The notes beneath the pieces were generated by a model. That model was not told where the DNA came from. It saw nothing but the letters and a program-made list of their open reading frames with translations, and did not search any database. Made by a program: the position numbers and the translations under genes. This document shows, piece by piece, positions 47,570-60,700 of a stretch of 64,000 bases of DNA. The stretch is from Welwitschia mirabilis (Eukaryota > Gnetophyta > Gnetopsida > Welwitschiales): assembly GCA_051453625.1 (NCBI GenBank), contig JBOZIK010000001.1:144459075-144523074 (forward strand). Reading direction: 5' to 3'. Position 1 is the first letter of the stretch, and each line of letters starts with the position of its first letter.

Positions 47570-47830
47570 ACTCAATTTCTATATAAATTATTACCATAAT
47601 AGAGTAATTACCTTGTTGAATTTTTGGAATTCCTACAATAAATTCCACGCAAATCACATGTCATTTATATTATATAATATAATGAGGATAAAGTAATTCT
47701 ATTGGATTTCTATGTTCTGATTTAACTTGTTGATAATTAAAACACCTTAATAAAAATCCTACTATATCCTTTTTCATCCCTAATCATCTAAATTTTTTTT
47801 CATGTTTTGATACATTTTAGTTTCTCCAAT
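47570..47830 (-). pseudogene. Integrase finger and core start, internal region 2
   Basis: This segment aligns with 8,890-9,130 and 5,540-5,740 (the MSRCLNYQQVK region). Here the finger Cys codons are largely lost and the frame is broken. Confidence 0.65.
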
Positions 47831-48059
47831 ATAACTTTTTATGGGTGGGTTATGAAATTTAAACATTATCTTATGTTTAATTTCATCTACATTAAGAACC
47901 AAAAATATTCCCTTGAATATGATAACACCATTTGAGTTAATACTAAAATTCTCTAAGTCTACTAATTTTTCTATGGTGTTGTTTAGTTTTCGATAATTCT
48001 CATCTTTTTCATGTTCCTCTAACATAATGGTATGAATTTTGCTTGAATTTTTATGATTA

Positions 48060-49364
48060 TTTTAAGATAACCTTGTCTTTTAAGAGCATCTACAACTTTA
48101 TTTCCTTTACCTTCAAAGTACAAAATCTCTAGATCAAAATCACATAAAACTTTAGTCCATCTTCTTTACCTAAGATATAAGTTTGGTTAAGTAAAAATGT
48201 ATTTTAAACTCTTATTATCTATTTAAACTTGAAACTTTACATGAGAGAGATAATTCTTCAATAATTTTAAAGTAATAATTACTATAGATAATTAAATATT
48301 TATGAATGTGATAATTTATTTGATGAGTTTTAAGTTTTCTTGATCCATAAGCTACTAATTTTTTATCTTATTCAAGAACTTCCTTAAAACCTTTTTTAGA
48401 TGCATCGGTATAAACTAAAAAGATTTTTAAATCATCTAGCATTGCTAATACTGAAGTACTAGTTAAGCATTCTTTAAGACAATCAAATAATTTCTAATAT
48501 TTTTTTTATCCATTAGAAGTTTTTATTTTCATCAAAAGGCTTGTTAATAAAGAATCTATCTTGGTGAAGTTGAATATGAATTAATGATAGTACCTAATAA
48601 CATTAAGAAAGTTTCTAACCTTAGTAATATTTATACATATTAGCAATTTCATGATTGCTCTAATTTTATCTTGATCCACCGATATATCTTTCTTGGATAT
48701 CACATGGCATAGAAATTAAATGGGTTCCTTTCAGAAATAGAATTTTTTCCTTTTGGCATCTAAGTAGTAATTCCATAAAATTTGTAATACTATTCTCAAG
48801 TATTTCTCATGCTCTACATAATTCCTGAAATAAATGAGGATAGCATTAAAAAATACTATTACAAAGAAATTAAGATGTATTAAAAAGATGTAATTCATAA
48901 GACTCATAAATATTACAAGATCATTTATTAAATAAAAAAATCATAACAGTGAACTCATAATGTCCATAATGGGTTCTACATGGTATTTTATGAATATTTT
49001 CTTCCCTAATTCAAACTTGATGACATCCAGATCTTAGATTTACTTTTGAGAATACCTTAACTTTCTTGAATTAATAAAAACGATCATCTATTCTTGGTAG
49101 TAAACACTTATTCTTAATGATAACCTTATTTAGATATCTATAATTAATGCATAATTTTAGTATTCCATTCTTCTTCTTTACAAATAATACATGTGCTTCC
49201 CATGGTGATACACTAGGATAAATGAAGCCTTTTTGTAAAACTCCTTTAAGATGAGTTTTTAATTTTATCATTTTAATAGGAAACATTCTATATGATGGCT
49301 TGGAAATTGGTTGTATTCTTGGGATCAATTCCATGAAAAACTCAACTTCCCAAAGTGGTGGCAT
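48060..49364 (-). pseudogene. RT and RNase H remnant, internal region 2
   Basis: The open frame 49,071-49,364 encodes the RT start: [20 protein letters not shown], then [16 protein letters not shown] and [20 protein letters not shown], a close match to Tekay-type RT. The catalytic box near 48,840-48,870 reads FFNAIL, so both aspartates of F.DDIL are lost; the first (Asn) is shared with copies 1a and 1b. RNase H follows at about 48,480-48,060. Confidence 0.87.
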
Positions 49365-49375
49365 TCTTGGTAACT

Positions 49376-49880
49376 CTATTGTAAATACATAAATATATTC
49401 TTGGCTATTAGTATATTCTTTACTAAGGTTTCTCCTTCCTTTAACCTACTTGATTTTAGGTATAGAATATAAACTGATGATACCCTCTTTATTTCTCTTT
49501 TTATATGCTTCACATTAATTAAATTCTCTAGTGCTAATCTGTAATAATCTTGAAATATTAGTCTTTGACCATGATTCATCATTTCTACTTGATGCTTTTC
49601 ATAATTTATAACTAATTTATTTTGCATTAATCAATTCACACCCAAAATAATATTGTATTTTATTAAATTAATAACAATTAATTATATTTAAAAATCTTCT
49701 TCACTTATAGATAAAGTATAGTTTTGAACTTGCTAATAATTTTGAACATTGACTCATTTGCTAACTCTATGCATCCCTCAATTAAAGTACAACAAAATTT
49801 TTCTCATACAGCAGTTTTAGAAGATATAAAGAAATGTATTGATCCATAATAAAATAAAATAATTACTTATTTATTATTAA
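49376..49880 (-). pseudogene. Protease and protease-RT linker, internal region 2
   Basis: The linker at 49,376-49,627 is open for 83 codons and begins MQNKLVINYEKHQVEM, the usual chromovirus linker between protease and RT. The protease active-site segment at about 49,805-49,860 reads LFYYGSIHFFIS: the catalytic Asp is Tyr, while Gly is kept, unlike in copies 1a and 1b. Confidence 0.75.
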
Positions 49881-49999
49881 GTAAATCCTTACCTTTTATG
49901 ATAAAGCTTTGAAATTACCTATTGATTAAGAAACACTTTTTGATCCTTGAGGTTTTTCTAGTTGTTGTCTAGAAAGGTTTTTATTATGTAGAGAAAATT

Positions 50000-51055
50000 C
50001 TTTTAGGTTATTATTTTCTTTATAATGGTAGAAGTGATATTCATTATACTGTATTAAGTACTAATACTAACTAGGAATTTACTGAAAGTTGGAACTTTGA
50101 GGTTGATTACTTACATAGATTTGACTAGGAACATTTCAGTTTATTTTAAATGGGCTCTACTTTATTTGATTAAAATTCTTATTTCTACCATTACTACTAC
50201 AGATATTATTTTTGCTAAAGTCCCAATTCTTATTTTGATAAGATATTTGTAATTAATTTCCCTTAAGGATATGCCTTTGTGGAGAAATTTATTTATTAAT
50301 TTCTTATTGTTTGTACTAGTTTTGTTCTATTGTCTTTTCCTTTTCGAGAGACTCTACTAGACTCTTAGGTTGAAAGATGGATATTTTGACAACAACAAAA
50401 TGGAGAAGACTATCAAAAAAGAGATTTGCTTTAGCTTCTTCATCTAGATGCACATGTGATAAATATCTTAACAATTCTATAAATTTGCACTCATGTAATG
50501 CTATAGTCACATTATGGGCTTGTCTTAGATTATACAATTTTATAACTTTTTGATGAATATAAGAACTTAATAATGTACATCTTAAAGATGTGCTTAAATT
50601 TATTCTATGAAACTTGTAGATCTCATAACTTGGTCATTTCCATTTTTTACCATAGATTAGCTTCTCCTTGTAACATATAAATAGCTAAGGAATTCCTTTC
50701 ATGTTCATCACATTGTGAGGTACCTATAACATTTTTAAGATTACTCAAACATGCTTCTACTTTTAAAGGATCTAAACCTCATACAAACTTTAGTGGATTT
50801 ATCTTAATAAACATTTAAATTAAATTGCCATATCCACTTCTTAAGTTAATTGATATCATTATTTACTTGTGGGTTTTGACCTTGATTTATTATTTGTAAT
50901 AGGAACTACATGAAGGTATTTATCAATGCTTCTAGATTAAGGTTAAATAAGGGATGATTTTCATCATTATATTACTGACTCTCTTGTAAATTCTATTAAT
51001 GTTGAGTACCTAGAGCAACTGGCCTGGCCTCAAGGTTTAACTAATAAGGATGAAG
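50000..51055 (-). pseudogene. Gag remnant, internal region 2
   Basis: The open frame 50,316-50,537 encodes FIELLRYLSHVHLDEEAKAN and continues with a QPKSLVESLEKEK end, the gag segment also seen at 11,616-11,819. The N-terminal part (about 50,760-50,830) aligns with 12,060-12,150. Stops separate the parts. Confidence 0.8.
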
Positions 51056-52640
51056 TATTTGAAAGAAGGGGAAATTTTCATGAGATTATATTTGGAAATA
51101 AGATAGACATTATTAAACTTAAACTTGGAAATATTTTTATAATCTTATGAAGGACATGATTATTATTATGATATGATAAGTACTTATTTATATCCTAAAT
51201 TACATAATTAAGTTTATCTCCTTTATTTTCAATAGATAAGATTTATAAATTATGAATATGGGTTTTCACTTTAAAGTTATATCACCATATAATTTAGNNN
51301 NNNNNNNNNNNNNNNNNNNNNNNNNNNNNNNNNNNNNNNNNNNNNNNNNNNNNNNNTTTATGTATTTATATTTTATTTTAAAAGGTTGAGCTCTTTAAGA
51401 AATCATATAAGATTATTCTACTAAATTCTTAAGATAATTGAAATTCTTCTAAGTGATTATTATCTATAACTATAAGGTAATAGAGTTTTTAATGACCTGA
51501 ATTCATCATCCTCTATAGTTTGTCTAAAGATTTAGAATTATTATAAATATGATTAGCATAATGATCATCTAGGGTTGGGGTTATAGTTAACATTATGAAT
51601 ATNNNNNNNNNNNNNNNNNNNNNNNNNNNNNNNNNNNNNNNNNNNNNNNNNNNNNNNNNNNNNNNNNNNNNNNNNNNNNNNNNNNNNNNNNNNNNNNNNN
51701 NNNNNNNNNNNNNNNNNNNNNNNNNNNNNNNNNNNNNNNNNNNNNNNNNNNNNNNNNNNNNNNNNNNNNNNNNNNNNNNNNNNNNNNNNNNNNNNNNNNN
51801 NNNNNNNNNNNNNNNNNNNNNNNNNNNNNNNNNNNNNNNNNNNNNNNNNNNNNNNNNNNNNNNNNNNNNNNNNNNNNNNNNNNNNNNNNNNNNNNNNNNN
51901 NNNNNNNNNNNNNNNNNNNNNNNNNNNNNNNNNNNNNNNNNNNNNNNNNNNNNNNNNNNNNNNNNNNNNNNNNNNNNNNNNNNNNNNNNNNNNNNNNNNN
52001 NNNNNNNNNNNNNNNNNNNNNNNNNNNNNNNNNNNNNNNNNNNNNNNNNNNNNNNNNNNNNNNNNNNNNNNNNNNNNNNNNNNNNNNNNNNNNNNNNNNN
52101 NNNNNNNNNNNNNNNNNNNNNNNNNNNNNNNNNNNNNNNNNNNNNNNNNNNNNNNNNNNNNNNNNNNNNNNNNNNNNNNNNNNNNNNNNNNNNNNNNNNN
52201 NNNNNNNNNNNNNNNNNNNNNNNNNNNNNNNNNNNNNNNNNNNNNNNNNNNNNNNNNNNNNNNNNNNNNNNNNNNNNNNNNNNNNNNNNNNNNNNNNNNN
52301 NNNNNNNNNNNNNNNNNNNNNNNNNNNNNNNNNNNNNNNNNNNNNNNNNNNNNNNNNNNNNNNNNNNNNNNNNNNNNNNNNNNNNNNNNNNNNNNNNNNN
52401 NNNNNNNNNNNNNNNNNNNNNNNNNNNNNNNNNNNNNNNNNNNNNNNNNNNNNNNNNNNNNNNNNNNNNNNNNNNNNNNNNNNNNNNNNNNNNNNNNNNN
52501 NNNNNNNNNNNNNNNNNNNNNNNNNNNNNNNNNNNNNNNNNNNNNNNNNNNNNNNNNNNNNNNNNNNAGAAAAAAGGTTATTAAAAATGTAAATGGATTT
52601 ATATTCTTACAAATTTATAAGCACTTAATAGTAACCTAGA

Positions 52641-52652
52641 GCTTTGATAATA
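52641..52652 (-). other. Decayed primer binding site, internal region 2
   Basis: The minus strand reads TATTATCAAAGC, aligned with TGGTATCAGAGC at the same distance from the LTR. It has three differences. Confidence 0.72.
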
Positions 52653-52655
52653 ATT

Positions 52656-55600
52656 TGTGATATCCTTTTTTCTCTTACTATAATTAAGCACTATTTTTTT
52701 GTTTTTGTTACTTCCTTCTTTCATATTTTTATCTAATAAATACAGTGGAATCTAGAATTAAATTTTACTTAATCCTATATTACCATTTCTATATTCCAAG
52801 AAAACAAATGATACTAATATTATGTATTTATGCATAATTAATTTGTAGATTATTTTGGTTTACAAATAATAACAATGTCATAAGTTTGTATCCTCTATTT
52901 CTTCTTAGTATTTCATTACATAAAAGATATCTTATAAATAGGTAAAGAGATTAAATTGTTATTAATACAAATAAATAAGTCTTAAAAATAAACCTAACTA
53001 ATACAATAAGACATTGCAACTCTAATTAATGGAATTTCAACTCAATATCTAGACATCCTTTGGATATGAGTTGGTTCTATTTCAGATTCTAAACTATATA
53101 AACATGGTTGGAATCAACTTCATAGGATTTCACTTCATCTTATTATACCCTCAATATAGGTGACAAGAGGTACATGAGTTGGATGCATGCTTACAAATGA
53201 TCCCTCCTTTCTTAAAGCATCTCTGGATGGTGCAACATGATTCATCAATGGTGTAATACAATTTACCAATGTTAAAGGCTCAAGATATTAAGTTAGATAA
53301 AGTTCATACATAGGTAAGGTAGTAGAGTGATGATCAAATCCACTTTTAAAGGGGTATTATTAAAAGAACAAAGAAAAATTATAATGCAACCCACTTTGGT
53401 GATGAAATCCAAATGTGGAGATGAACATTATTAGAATTATTTTGATTTAATCTTATTTGATGAATACATCACACAAATGTATGCATATATTTCTAACTAA
53501 TGTGAATATTTAATAGATTATTTACCTAGTTATAATCATGTATTCATCATTAGGCTCATTTTATCAAAATAATCATAAAAATAAAACAAGCATATAAGAA
53601 CATCTTTATATTCAAAATTACATTATGAAAATCTTGATAAAGAAATATTCTTTTATTTTTTTATTTTAATAAAAATACTTAAAACTATCAAATCACATCT
53701 TGATAGTATACTTAAAAAAACTAAAACATCTCTAGAGCTATGCCAATTCTAGAAACGTTCTTTCATGCTTATATGAGAATCTCCATGGATTGATGCAAAG
53801 AAGGTAAACAAAAAAAAAAAAAAAAATGATATAGCTCAAGCATGATTGTTAAGATATAAATCTCTATCAAATTTTCATATAGCTATATTATAAGATAGTA
53901 AGAAAAAGTAATAAATTAGATACTACTTACATTACTTAAACTACTAAGGAAAAAACTCTTAAAAGTATGCACATCCAAGTTAAGATAAAGAAAAAGGGTA
54001 AAAGAGGTATTTCTAAAATAAATACTATTTATAAGTAATTTAACTTAAAATTACTGATAAAAACATACTTTATTTCCTTAATTTTCTTACAAAATTTTGT
54101 GTAATGATTTTTTAATAATTTTATACATTAATTATAACATTTTTGAGGTCTAAGAAAACATTATAATTAAAAATTAATAATTAATTACTTATGAAACAAA
54201 AAAATAAGTTATAGTAGTTTTTCAAAAAGTAGACACATAATAGGATTCTAAAAATGTAATTTAAACTATGTTATAATTCTAAAAATATTATTTCTATGGT
54301 TATCATTTAAGATTAAAAACTATCAAATTTTCTAAAAGTATAGTCTTAATAAACTAACATGACTATAACTTTTAAAATACTTTGAGTTTTTAAGTTATTT
54401 AGGATGTTTTGAAAATCTTATTTAATATATTACAAACCAGGATTTTTAAGATTGCAGATATCTTAATAAATAGTTATAGAAATGTAAATTACGTGTTTAC
54501 TATTTTTTGCATTTATTTTCTAATGTATTTTAGCAAATAAATTTTTTAAAAATAATTACCCATTTGAATGATTACTATTTCTACATTTTCACATTCATAA
54601 CATAATCCTAGACTTACAAAACTAATTTTACTAATTTAAACCTACTAACTAGCCAGATATGGCATTTTTTTCATATGCATCTATTCTAGAAAAATTTAAT
54701 TTTTGCCATAACAAAAATATGATAAAGCTTCTACAACTAGTTAAGTGATAACTTATATTGGTAAAATAATGGATATCCTAACTAATTACTTATATAATAT
54801 CTTAACTTAGTTACTAATTCAAATCACTATAGAAAGAAAAATCAAATAAATTTAAAAATAACCATTTACTATGAGCCTTGGGATTTCCATGAAAGAATAC
54901 TAGCCTAAAGAGAATTTTAAGGGTCAGACATTGCCCTTAATAAGATGGTCCTAATGCATAATAGACAAAAAATTATAATATTAAGAAAACTTGAATACCA
55001 AAATTTATTCTTCTTTTTCTTCTTCTTGGGTTTTTTTTTAAAATTAAATAGTAAACTTCTTGATTACTTAGCCATAATCCTCCATTAGTAACATTCATCA
55101 CCAAGCACAAGAGACCCCTCATGTCTCACTAACATCTTAGTGAGAGCTAATGGGAGGTAATAATATTTTACAAGAAAATTGTATTAAAGTCATAAATAAT
55201 TCACTAATGCAATATCACATCATTCCACTAGAATTTTAGAAAGAGATCATATAGAAAATAATAGTAAAGGGCTTACCTCAAAAGATTATTAAGTCCTTGA
55301 TAGTTGAAGATTGATGAAGATCTAAGCTCAAGAGTTCCTTAGCTTCAAGATTCTAAGCTTCAACATTCACAAGTAAGAGAATGAAATAAAGAGAGATAGA
55401 GAAAATAATAAGATGCACTTATATGAAAAAAAGCAAAGTATCTCCTTTTATAAGAGAGAAAAGGATCTCTATATATAGATAAACAAANNNNNNNNNNNNN
55501 NNNNNNNNNNNNNNNNNNNNNNNNNNNNNNNNNNNNNNNNNNNNNNNNNNNNNNNNNNNNNNNNNNNNNNNNNNNNNNNNNNNNNNNTTTTATAAGAGAG

Positions 55601-56440
55601 AAAAGGATCTCTATATATAGATAAACAAAGGTACATAGCTTAAGATCATAATATCATAAGATCAAATGATTTAGGATTGATAAGTGGGATGAGTAATAAG
55701 TGACATTAGAGTACAAAAAGACATCATATATATGACTTATGCACCTAGCTAGGATTAGTAATCTTCTTGATTTAATTAATAAGGTTAATTACATGCATCA
55801 TTTCCTCATGCTAGATCTTTTTAATCCTTCATAGGCTCATTAGTAAGTTTAATACATCTAAGAAATGCATCAAAAAAATAAATGTATAAATCTCCAATTT
55901 GTTATGTGGCATAATGAAACTCTTCAATTCTAATGAATAAAACAATGGGTATGCTATAAACCAAGTTCCCTTACACATCTCAAGAATATAAAAGTCATTG
56001 TAAAATAATTTATCATTCTTGGTTTTAAGTAATATTTCATGTACTTGTTTATATCAAAATGCATAAAATCTATCAATCATATAACACAAGGTAGAAAATG
56101 CTTATTCATAATATAGTATAGCTATCATATTTACTAAGAATTTGAATGAGTAAATAAGATGTAAAATATATTATTATGTCCTCTTGAAGTTTTTAATTTA
56201 TGTGATTTTAATTTTTTACATGATGGGGTTGTCTAATTTTAAATGTTTGAATAGATTTTCTCATAAAAACCTTTTAACATAATTTTATCGTTTACATAGT
56301 AATTTATAAAAATTACAAACTAAGGTTAATTTAAAATGACATCTTATTTTAATAAGAAACTTAAATAAAGATATTTAATGATAAATGCTTAATATTCCTA
56401 ATACTCAAGTAAACATATTTACAAAATATTGGATATGATA
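52656..56440 (-). mobile_element. LTR C, outermost 5' LTR of the chromovirus array
   Basis: It starts TGTGATATCC and ends GATATGATA at 56,432-56,440, where similarity to LTRs A and B stops. It includes the 720-bp segment missing from LTR B and an uninterrupted version of the OTA insertion site near 54,771-54,787. A 100-N gap (55,488-55,587) is flanked by the same 42 bp on each side (55,446-55,487 and 55,588-55,629), probably an assembly artefact. There is a poly-A run near 53,811-53,826. Confidence 0.85.
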
Positions 56441-57000
56441 GGCAATAATTCTCCATAGTCATGCACAGTCTTGTATTATTTTCTTGAATTATTGTTTCAT
56501 CATAATCAAGGCCTCTAACATCATTCATTTTGTAATTTTGATGGAGTAGTATTATACAAACATTTCCAGTTAATGTTTTAGACTTGTAAGTACAATCGAT
56601 AGGTATGTTATGGTACCATTCAAGTTGTTGTAATTTCAAGGATCAACTGAACAAATGATACGGTATGTTTCATTTCATATTGTACATGTGACATGCATGT
56701 TTATAGTTTTTAACATGCATAACAAGATTTTCAAAACCTATAACTTTTCAAAATTAGGCATTTCACTGGGTAAAATGATTTTATGATGAATAAAAGGATG
56801 CATAGGAGTGTCATAAGAATCTGTGTTGAGATAATTTTTCTTGATTTAAAGGATTTGCTTTATGTCATTGATTACTTTCCAAAGGTTGGTAAAATCCAGT
56901 TGAACTACATTCCTACTAACAATTTGTTTCATTTTTACCAGCACTTCCTAATCAAACAAATGTTTAAATAGCTATCATCATCATCGTCATTCTTCTTTGA
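56441..57000. other. Flank outside the array; unrecognised, partly protein-like
   Basis: A minus-strand frame from 56,639 runs into LTR C and starts MKLQQLEWYHNIPIDCTY. A plus-strand frame at 56,783-56,971 encodes 62 residues with no known motif. Neither shows family features I recognise. Confidence 0.35.
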
Positions 57001-57003
57001 AGT

Positions 57004-57210
57004 TTATGATTCAAGTTTTCCTAAGATCATTGATTTCTTATATTCATTCCATTTATTTATGAATTCATCATCTTTGTTATTTTTATCAAAGAAAGTATCA
57101 TGTTTTTCTATATCTTCATCTATAAACCCTAGCTTTCTTATAGCTATTAATCTCACTCTGGTAGTGGGATGTTCTAGATAGGTTTCCCAATAACTCTTAT
57201 AATCAAGCAT
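57004..57210 (-). CDS. Unrecognised 68-codon reading frame, charged
   Basis: It starts MLDYKSYWETYLEHPTTRVR and ends near MILGKLES, with many Asp/Glu/Lys, one acidic central part and no hydrophobic segment. After the stop the same strand continues with a run of Asp codons (about 56,975-56,995). It lies about 200-550 bp inside three motifs that resemble an OTA primer-site junction in the same orientation, so a gag-type remnant is possible. A fragment of a host gene is equally possible. No family is assigned. Confidence 0.3.
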   Translation of the reverse strand: MLDYKSYWETYLEHPTTRVRLIAIRKLGFIDEDIEKHDTFFDKNNKDDEFINKWNEYKKSMILGKLES

Positions 57211-57412
57211 GAAACAAAGTTAATTTATGGTCAGAGTATAAGGATCTTTTTGGATAAGTAATTTATATTCATCTTCAAATATGTAAGCCTTTTTGCCTCA
57301 TATTAAAACTAGCATAATGTCTATTTTGTTATGCAACAAGGTGGTAAATAAGATAAAGAGGTAGATTAGAAATAAAAGGTCAAAAAACCAAATAGGAACC
57401 TACTTGAGATGT

Positions 57413-57782
57413 CCTCCTTATAATGCCAAAACTATTATGGAATTTTTCTTGTAATGTTATGTTTATGAATTTGGGTGATCGAATGTGTTTGAATTATATC
57501 TAAGTCCTCCTTCTAACATTAAAACTGTTTTGACCATTATGTTACAAGAAGACATTAATACATCCTAATCTATTATAACATATTTTCCCCATTAGAATAA
57601 AAGGTTCATATGGCTATTTTGATGAGATCAAGAGAGTTGGGTAGGAATGATTGGCAAGTGTCGCAGGATGATTTGAATGGAGAACCAAGCAAGTGTAGAT
57701 GGGATACTATTTTTTGTAATGTTAAATAAATTTTTAATTTTATTATATAATTTTTGAATATGGCCCTCCTTCTAATACCAAA
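57413..57782 (-). repeat. Three copies of a CCTCCTTCTAAyryyAAA motif
   Basis: Copies lie at 57,413-57,431, 57,506-57,524 and 57,765-57,782. Each is followed by a similar ATTATTA(A/T)GGAA-like or TGTTTTGACC stretch. The motif matches the reversed OTA primer-site junction at 43,963-43,983 (TCCTTCTTCTAGCACCAAAA). They may be LTR/leader junctions of decayed OTA relatives, or a short dispersed repeat. Confidence 0.4.
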
Positions 57783-60700
57783 TTATTAAGGAAATTATGT
57801 TGCACTTGCAAGTTAAATTAAATTATTTTCAAGTTGCATAAGCATTAGAGTAAAGTTAATAGTGGTTTATGAAATAAAATTTTTAAACTAATTCACAAAA
57901 TATAAAAAAATTAAATTTTAACTTTGAAAACAAAATGTTCCTTATTCATTTTATAGGAAAATTAATATCATATGAAAAGACTAAGAGATAAATGAGGTTT
58001 TTTTTTTTAAAATAAAATTTTTGATAAAATGGAAAGTTTACATGGGCTATACATAGAATAAAATTAGTAATTAGGTGGACATGTACCAATGAAAATTATC
58101 ATAAGATGTTTATCCTTCAAGGATTTATGGTAGGATGTAAAAACAAAAGCAAAATTTCAAATAATAGTATGAGAATGTCAATGAAATAGGAGTCAATTCT
58201 AGAATTTAAGTTCTTTTGACAAGTAGATCATGCATAGCTTTAGCACATAAATGGAGAATCAAATTATAATTTTAAAGAAAACTTTCCTTATTTCATTCTC
58301 TATAATCTGATAAAGAGTTTTGTAAGCGAGCTAAGATTCTATATTAGCATATAAATCTCTTTCTCTGAAAAGAAGTTAATCATAATTTATTAAAAAAGGA
58401 ATATTTAACAATAATCATCAAATAATTATTTAAAATATGAAAATTCTTTCATGTTTTTATTTTAAAATTCCATGAAACTTGGCATTATTCTTTTTAGAAA
58501 AACGTTTTTCTTGTGATTCTCATAACTGGGTTTAAATATTTGAATATGACATATCTAGTTGTTAGAATGAAATGGATAGTTTTATTTTATATTTTAATGT
58601 TTTGGATTTTGGTCATGATGTAATTAAAATCTTGGAGAACAATGATAGAGATATGCTAATGTCTAAAATTATTTAATCATGGTAAATCAGCACAAAAATG
58701 TAAGGGAAAATTAATAATCAAAGAAAGTAGGCAAAGCTGAGTAATGGCTATCTCAGTGAAGTAATCTTAAATATTCTCAATAAATGCTTTACTCTAGATC
58801 TATAAAAAAACTTCTTCTACTACTATGTTTTGATATCATCTTTTGAAATGCATTTCCCCTTTTTAAATGCTATGCTCTCAACCTTTTATGGCTCCTTCTA
58901 ATGTCACTTATTTAATCGTGTGTTCTCCCTCAAATGAACTTCCTTATACTCTGATCTGTCTAGATTCTTCACTATGATCACCTCTACTTTCATATGGAGT
59001 TATTGCACTCTCCCAATTTAGCTAATCTTTTAGCTTGTTTGATGTAGGTTTTTAAAGTTTGTTTCTTTTTTCATAAGTTTTTCTCTGTGGAAGACACCCA
59101 TTTCCTTGTGTCTTTAAAATGCAGTCATGCAACTTTTGGTTTTAGCTACTCAACATATGCAATGATTAGCTATTGGAGATCATGAAGTTCAAAGTAGTCT
59201 CTTCTTCATGCTGATCTTTTTTATATATTCTAATCTTTAGATACAAATTATTATTTATCTCCTGATAAATGTCTTCCTAGTATCATCTCATCTTCTAAGG
59301 ATTTAATGTTTAATTTTAATCTCTTATGGTCTATTAACACACACTTTATCTCGTATGTCAAATTGATATGTAGTAACTAAAACATTAAATCTTCTAGTAG
59401 AGACTTCCTATGAGTATAATGTATTGCACTAATCATTTTTATCAATGTAGAGAATATAAGTTAATGTTAGAAATCAGTTATAAATTCATTCTTCCAATTA
59501 ATCATAAGAACATTTTGGACTGTTATTAGATGGTGTCATGGTTTCCTTCAAATTTCATGATCTCTTGACGCACCATGAGTATTGCATCACATTAGCCAAA
59601 GTTGTAGGTTTCAACACACTGACGCTAAGACTTATTCTAATGATTAAAAATATTAAATACTTTTTAAAGTCTATGCAAATACTTAAAATTGGACTCTTGA
59701 ATAATGTCACAAAGGGTAAGAAGGTCCTTTACCTTGAGCTTCACACATTGGTGAATATTACAACATAACATATAAATTATTGGCTTATAAAAAATTTCTT
59801 GAATGTAGATGAAATACTGATATAATTATATGCAATGTTTTCTTGATCAGAAAATGAAAAATGATGGTTTAGCTCTATAATGAAGTAATTGTTTATTTCT
59901 TATTCCTAAGGTTCTAACTGCATGTAAAGGGTAGGCCTTCCCTCTAAAATAGTAATATGACAATAACCATTTGTATTTACTTGAGTGGGGTTTATTCAGT
60001 GAGTAATAAATAACTAAATTTCCATAGTGTTTGGAAAGGAATTTCCAGAATCAAAATAGTTATTCTTTGTTTCATATAAGGCATAGTCTAATATAAGTTC
60101 AAATAATATTATTATTTTCTTTAGCCATATTTACCCTAGCATAATCAATTAGAGAATATAACATGGTGAAGATGAGGTAGGTACTACTTTAATCACCAAT
60201 CTATTAGTAGCATTTTTAGATGATTAATGCCTCAAAAAAGAATAGGAGCCTTTAATTCTTCTTTACTGAATATGGATTTTAAGTCAATTACATCACTTCT
60301 CAAAATCAAAGTATGATTATATGATATATGGAATTGAAAAATGAATAAGACAAGTGAAGAACGTATGAGTAGTAGTTTCAAATATATTACATCATAATGA
60401 CAAAAATGAAGATAGGGGTATAAAATATAAGAATGAAATCATGGTAAAATGAGAAAATAGATATATAAAAATGGGCATTGAAAGGAAATGATTGAGGTAT
60501 GTAAAAGTATATTAGAAACATAAATACTTTAGTAGGGCTGGATTATTAATATGAAATGATAATAGATGTGATTGAGTATGGTGGTGAAAGCAAGGACAAG
60601 TAGATAAGGAATAATTCAAATTATGTGTCTCTACACACTTCTTATAGTAGTCCAATGTCCTATTATAATACCATGTTATCATACTTTCATAAACTCTCTA

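Larger units (their letters stand above)
46399..52640 (-). mobile_element. Internal region 2 of the chromovirus array
   Basis: This region runs from polypurine tract to primer site between LTR B and LTR C. Minus-strand order is leader (51,060-52,640), gag (50,000-51,050), protease, RT, RNase H, integrase, chromodomain (46,440-46,560). N runs lie at 46,422-46,431, 46,691-46,790, 47,105-47,258, 51,298-51,356 and 51,603-52,567. The 100-N gap is flanked by the same 70 bp on both sides (46,621-46,690 and 46,791-46,860), probably an unmerged overlap. Another stretch is lost from integrase at 47,105-47,258. Confidence 0.85.

Noticed and set aside
51595-52584. Open frame of 329 codons
   Set aside because: Made of N in the leader of internal region 2.
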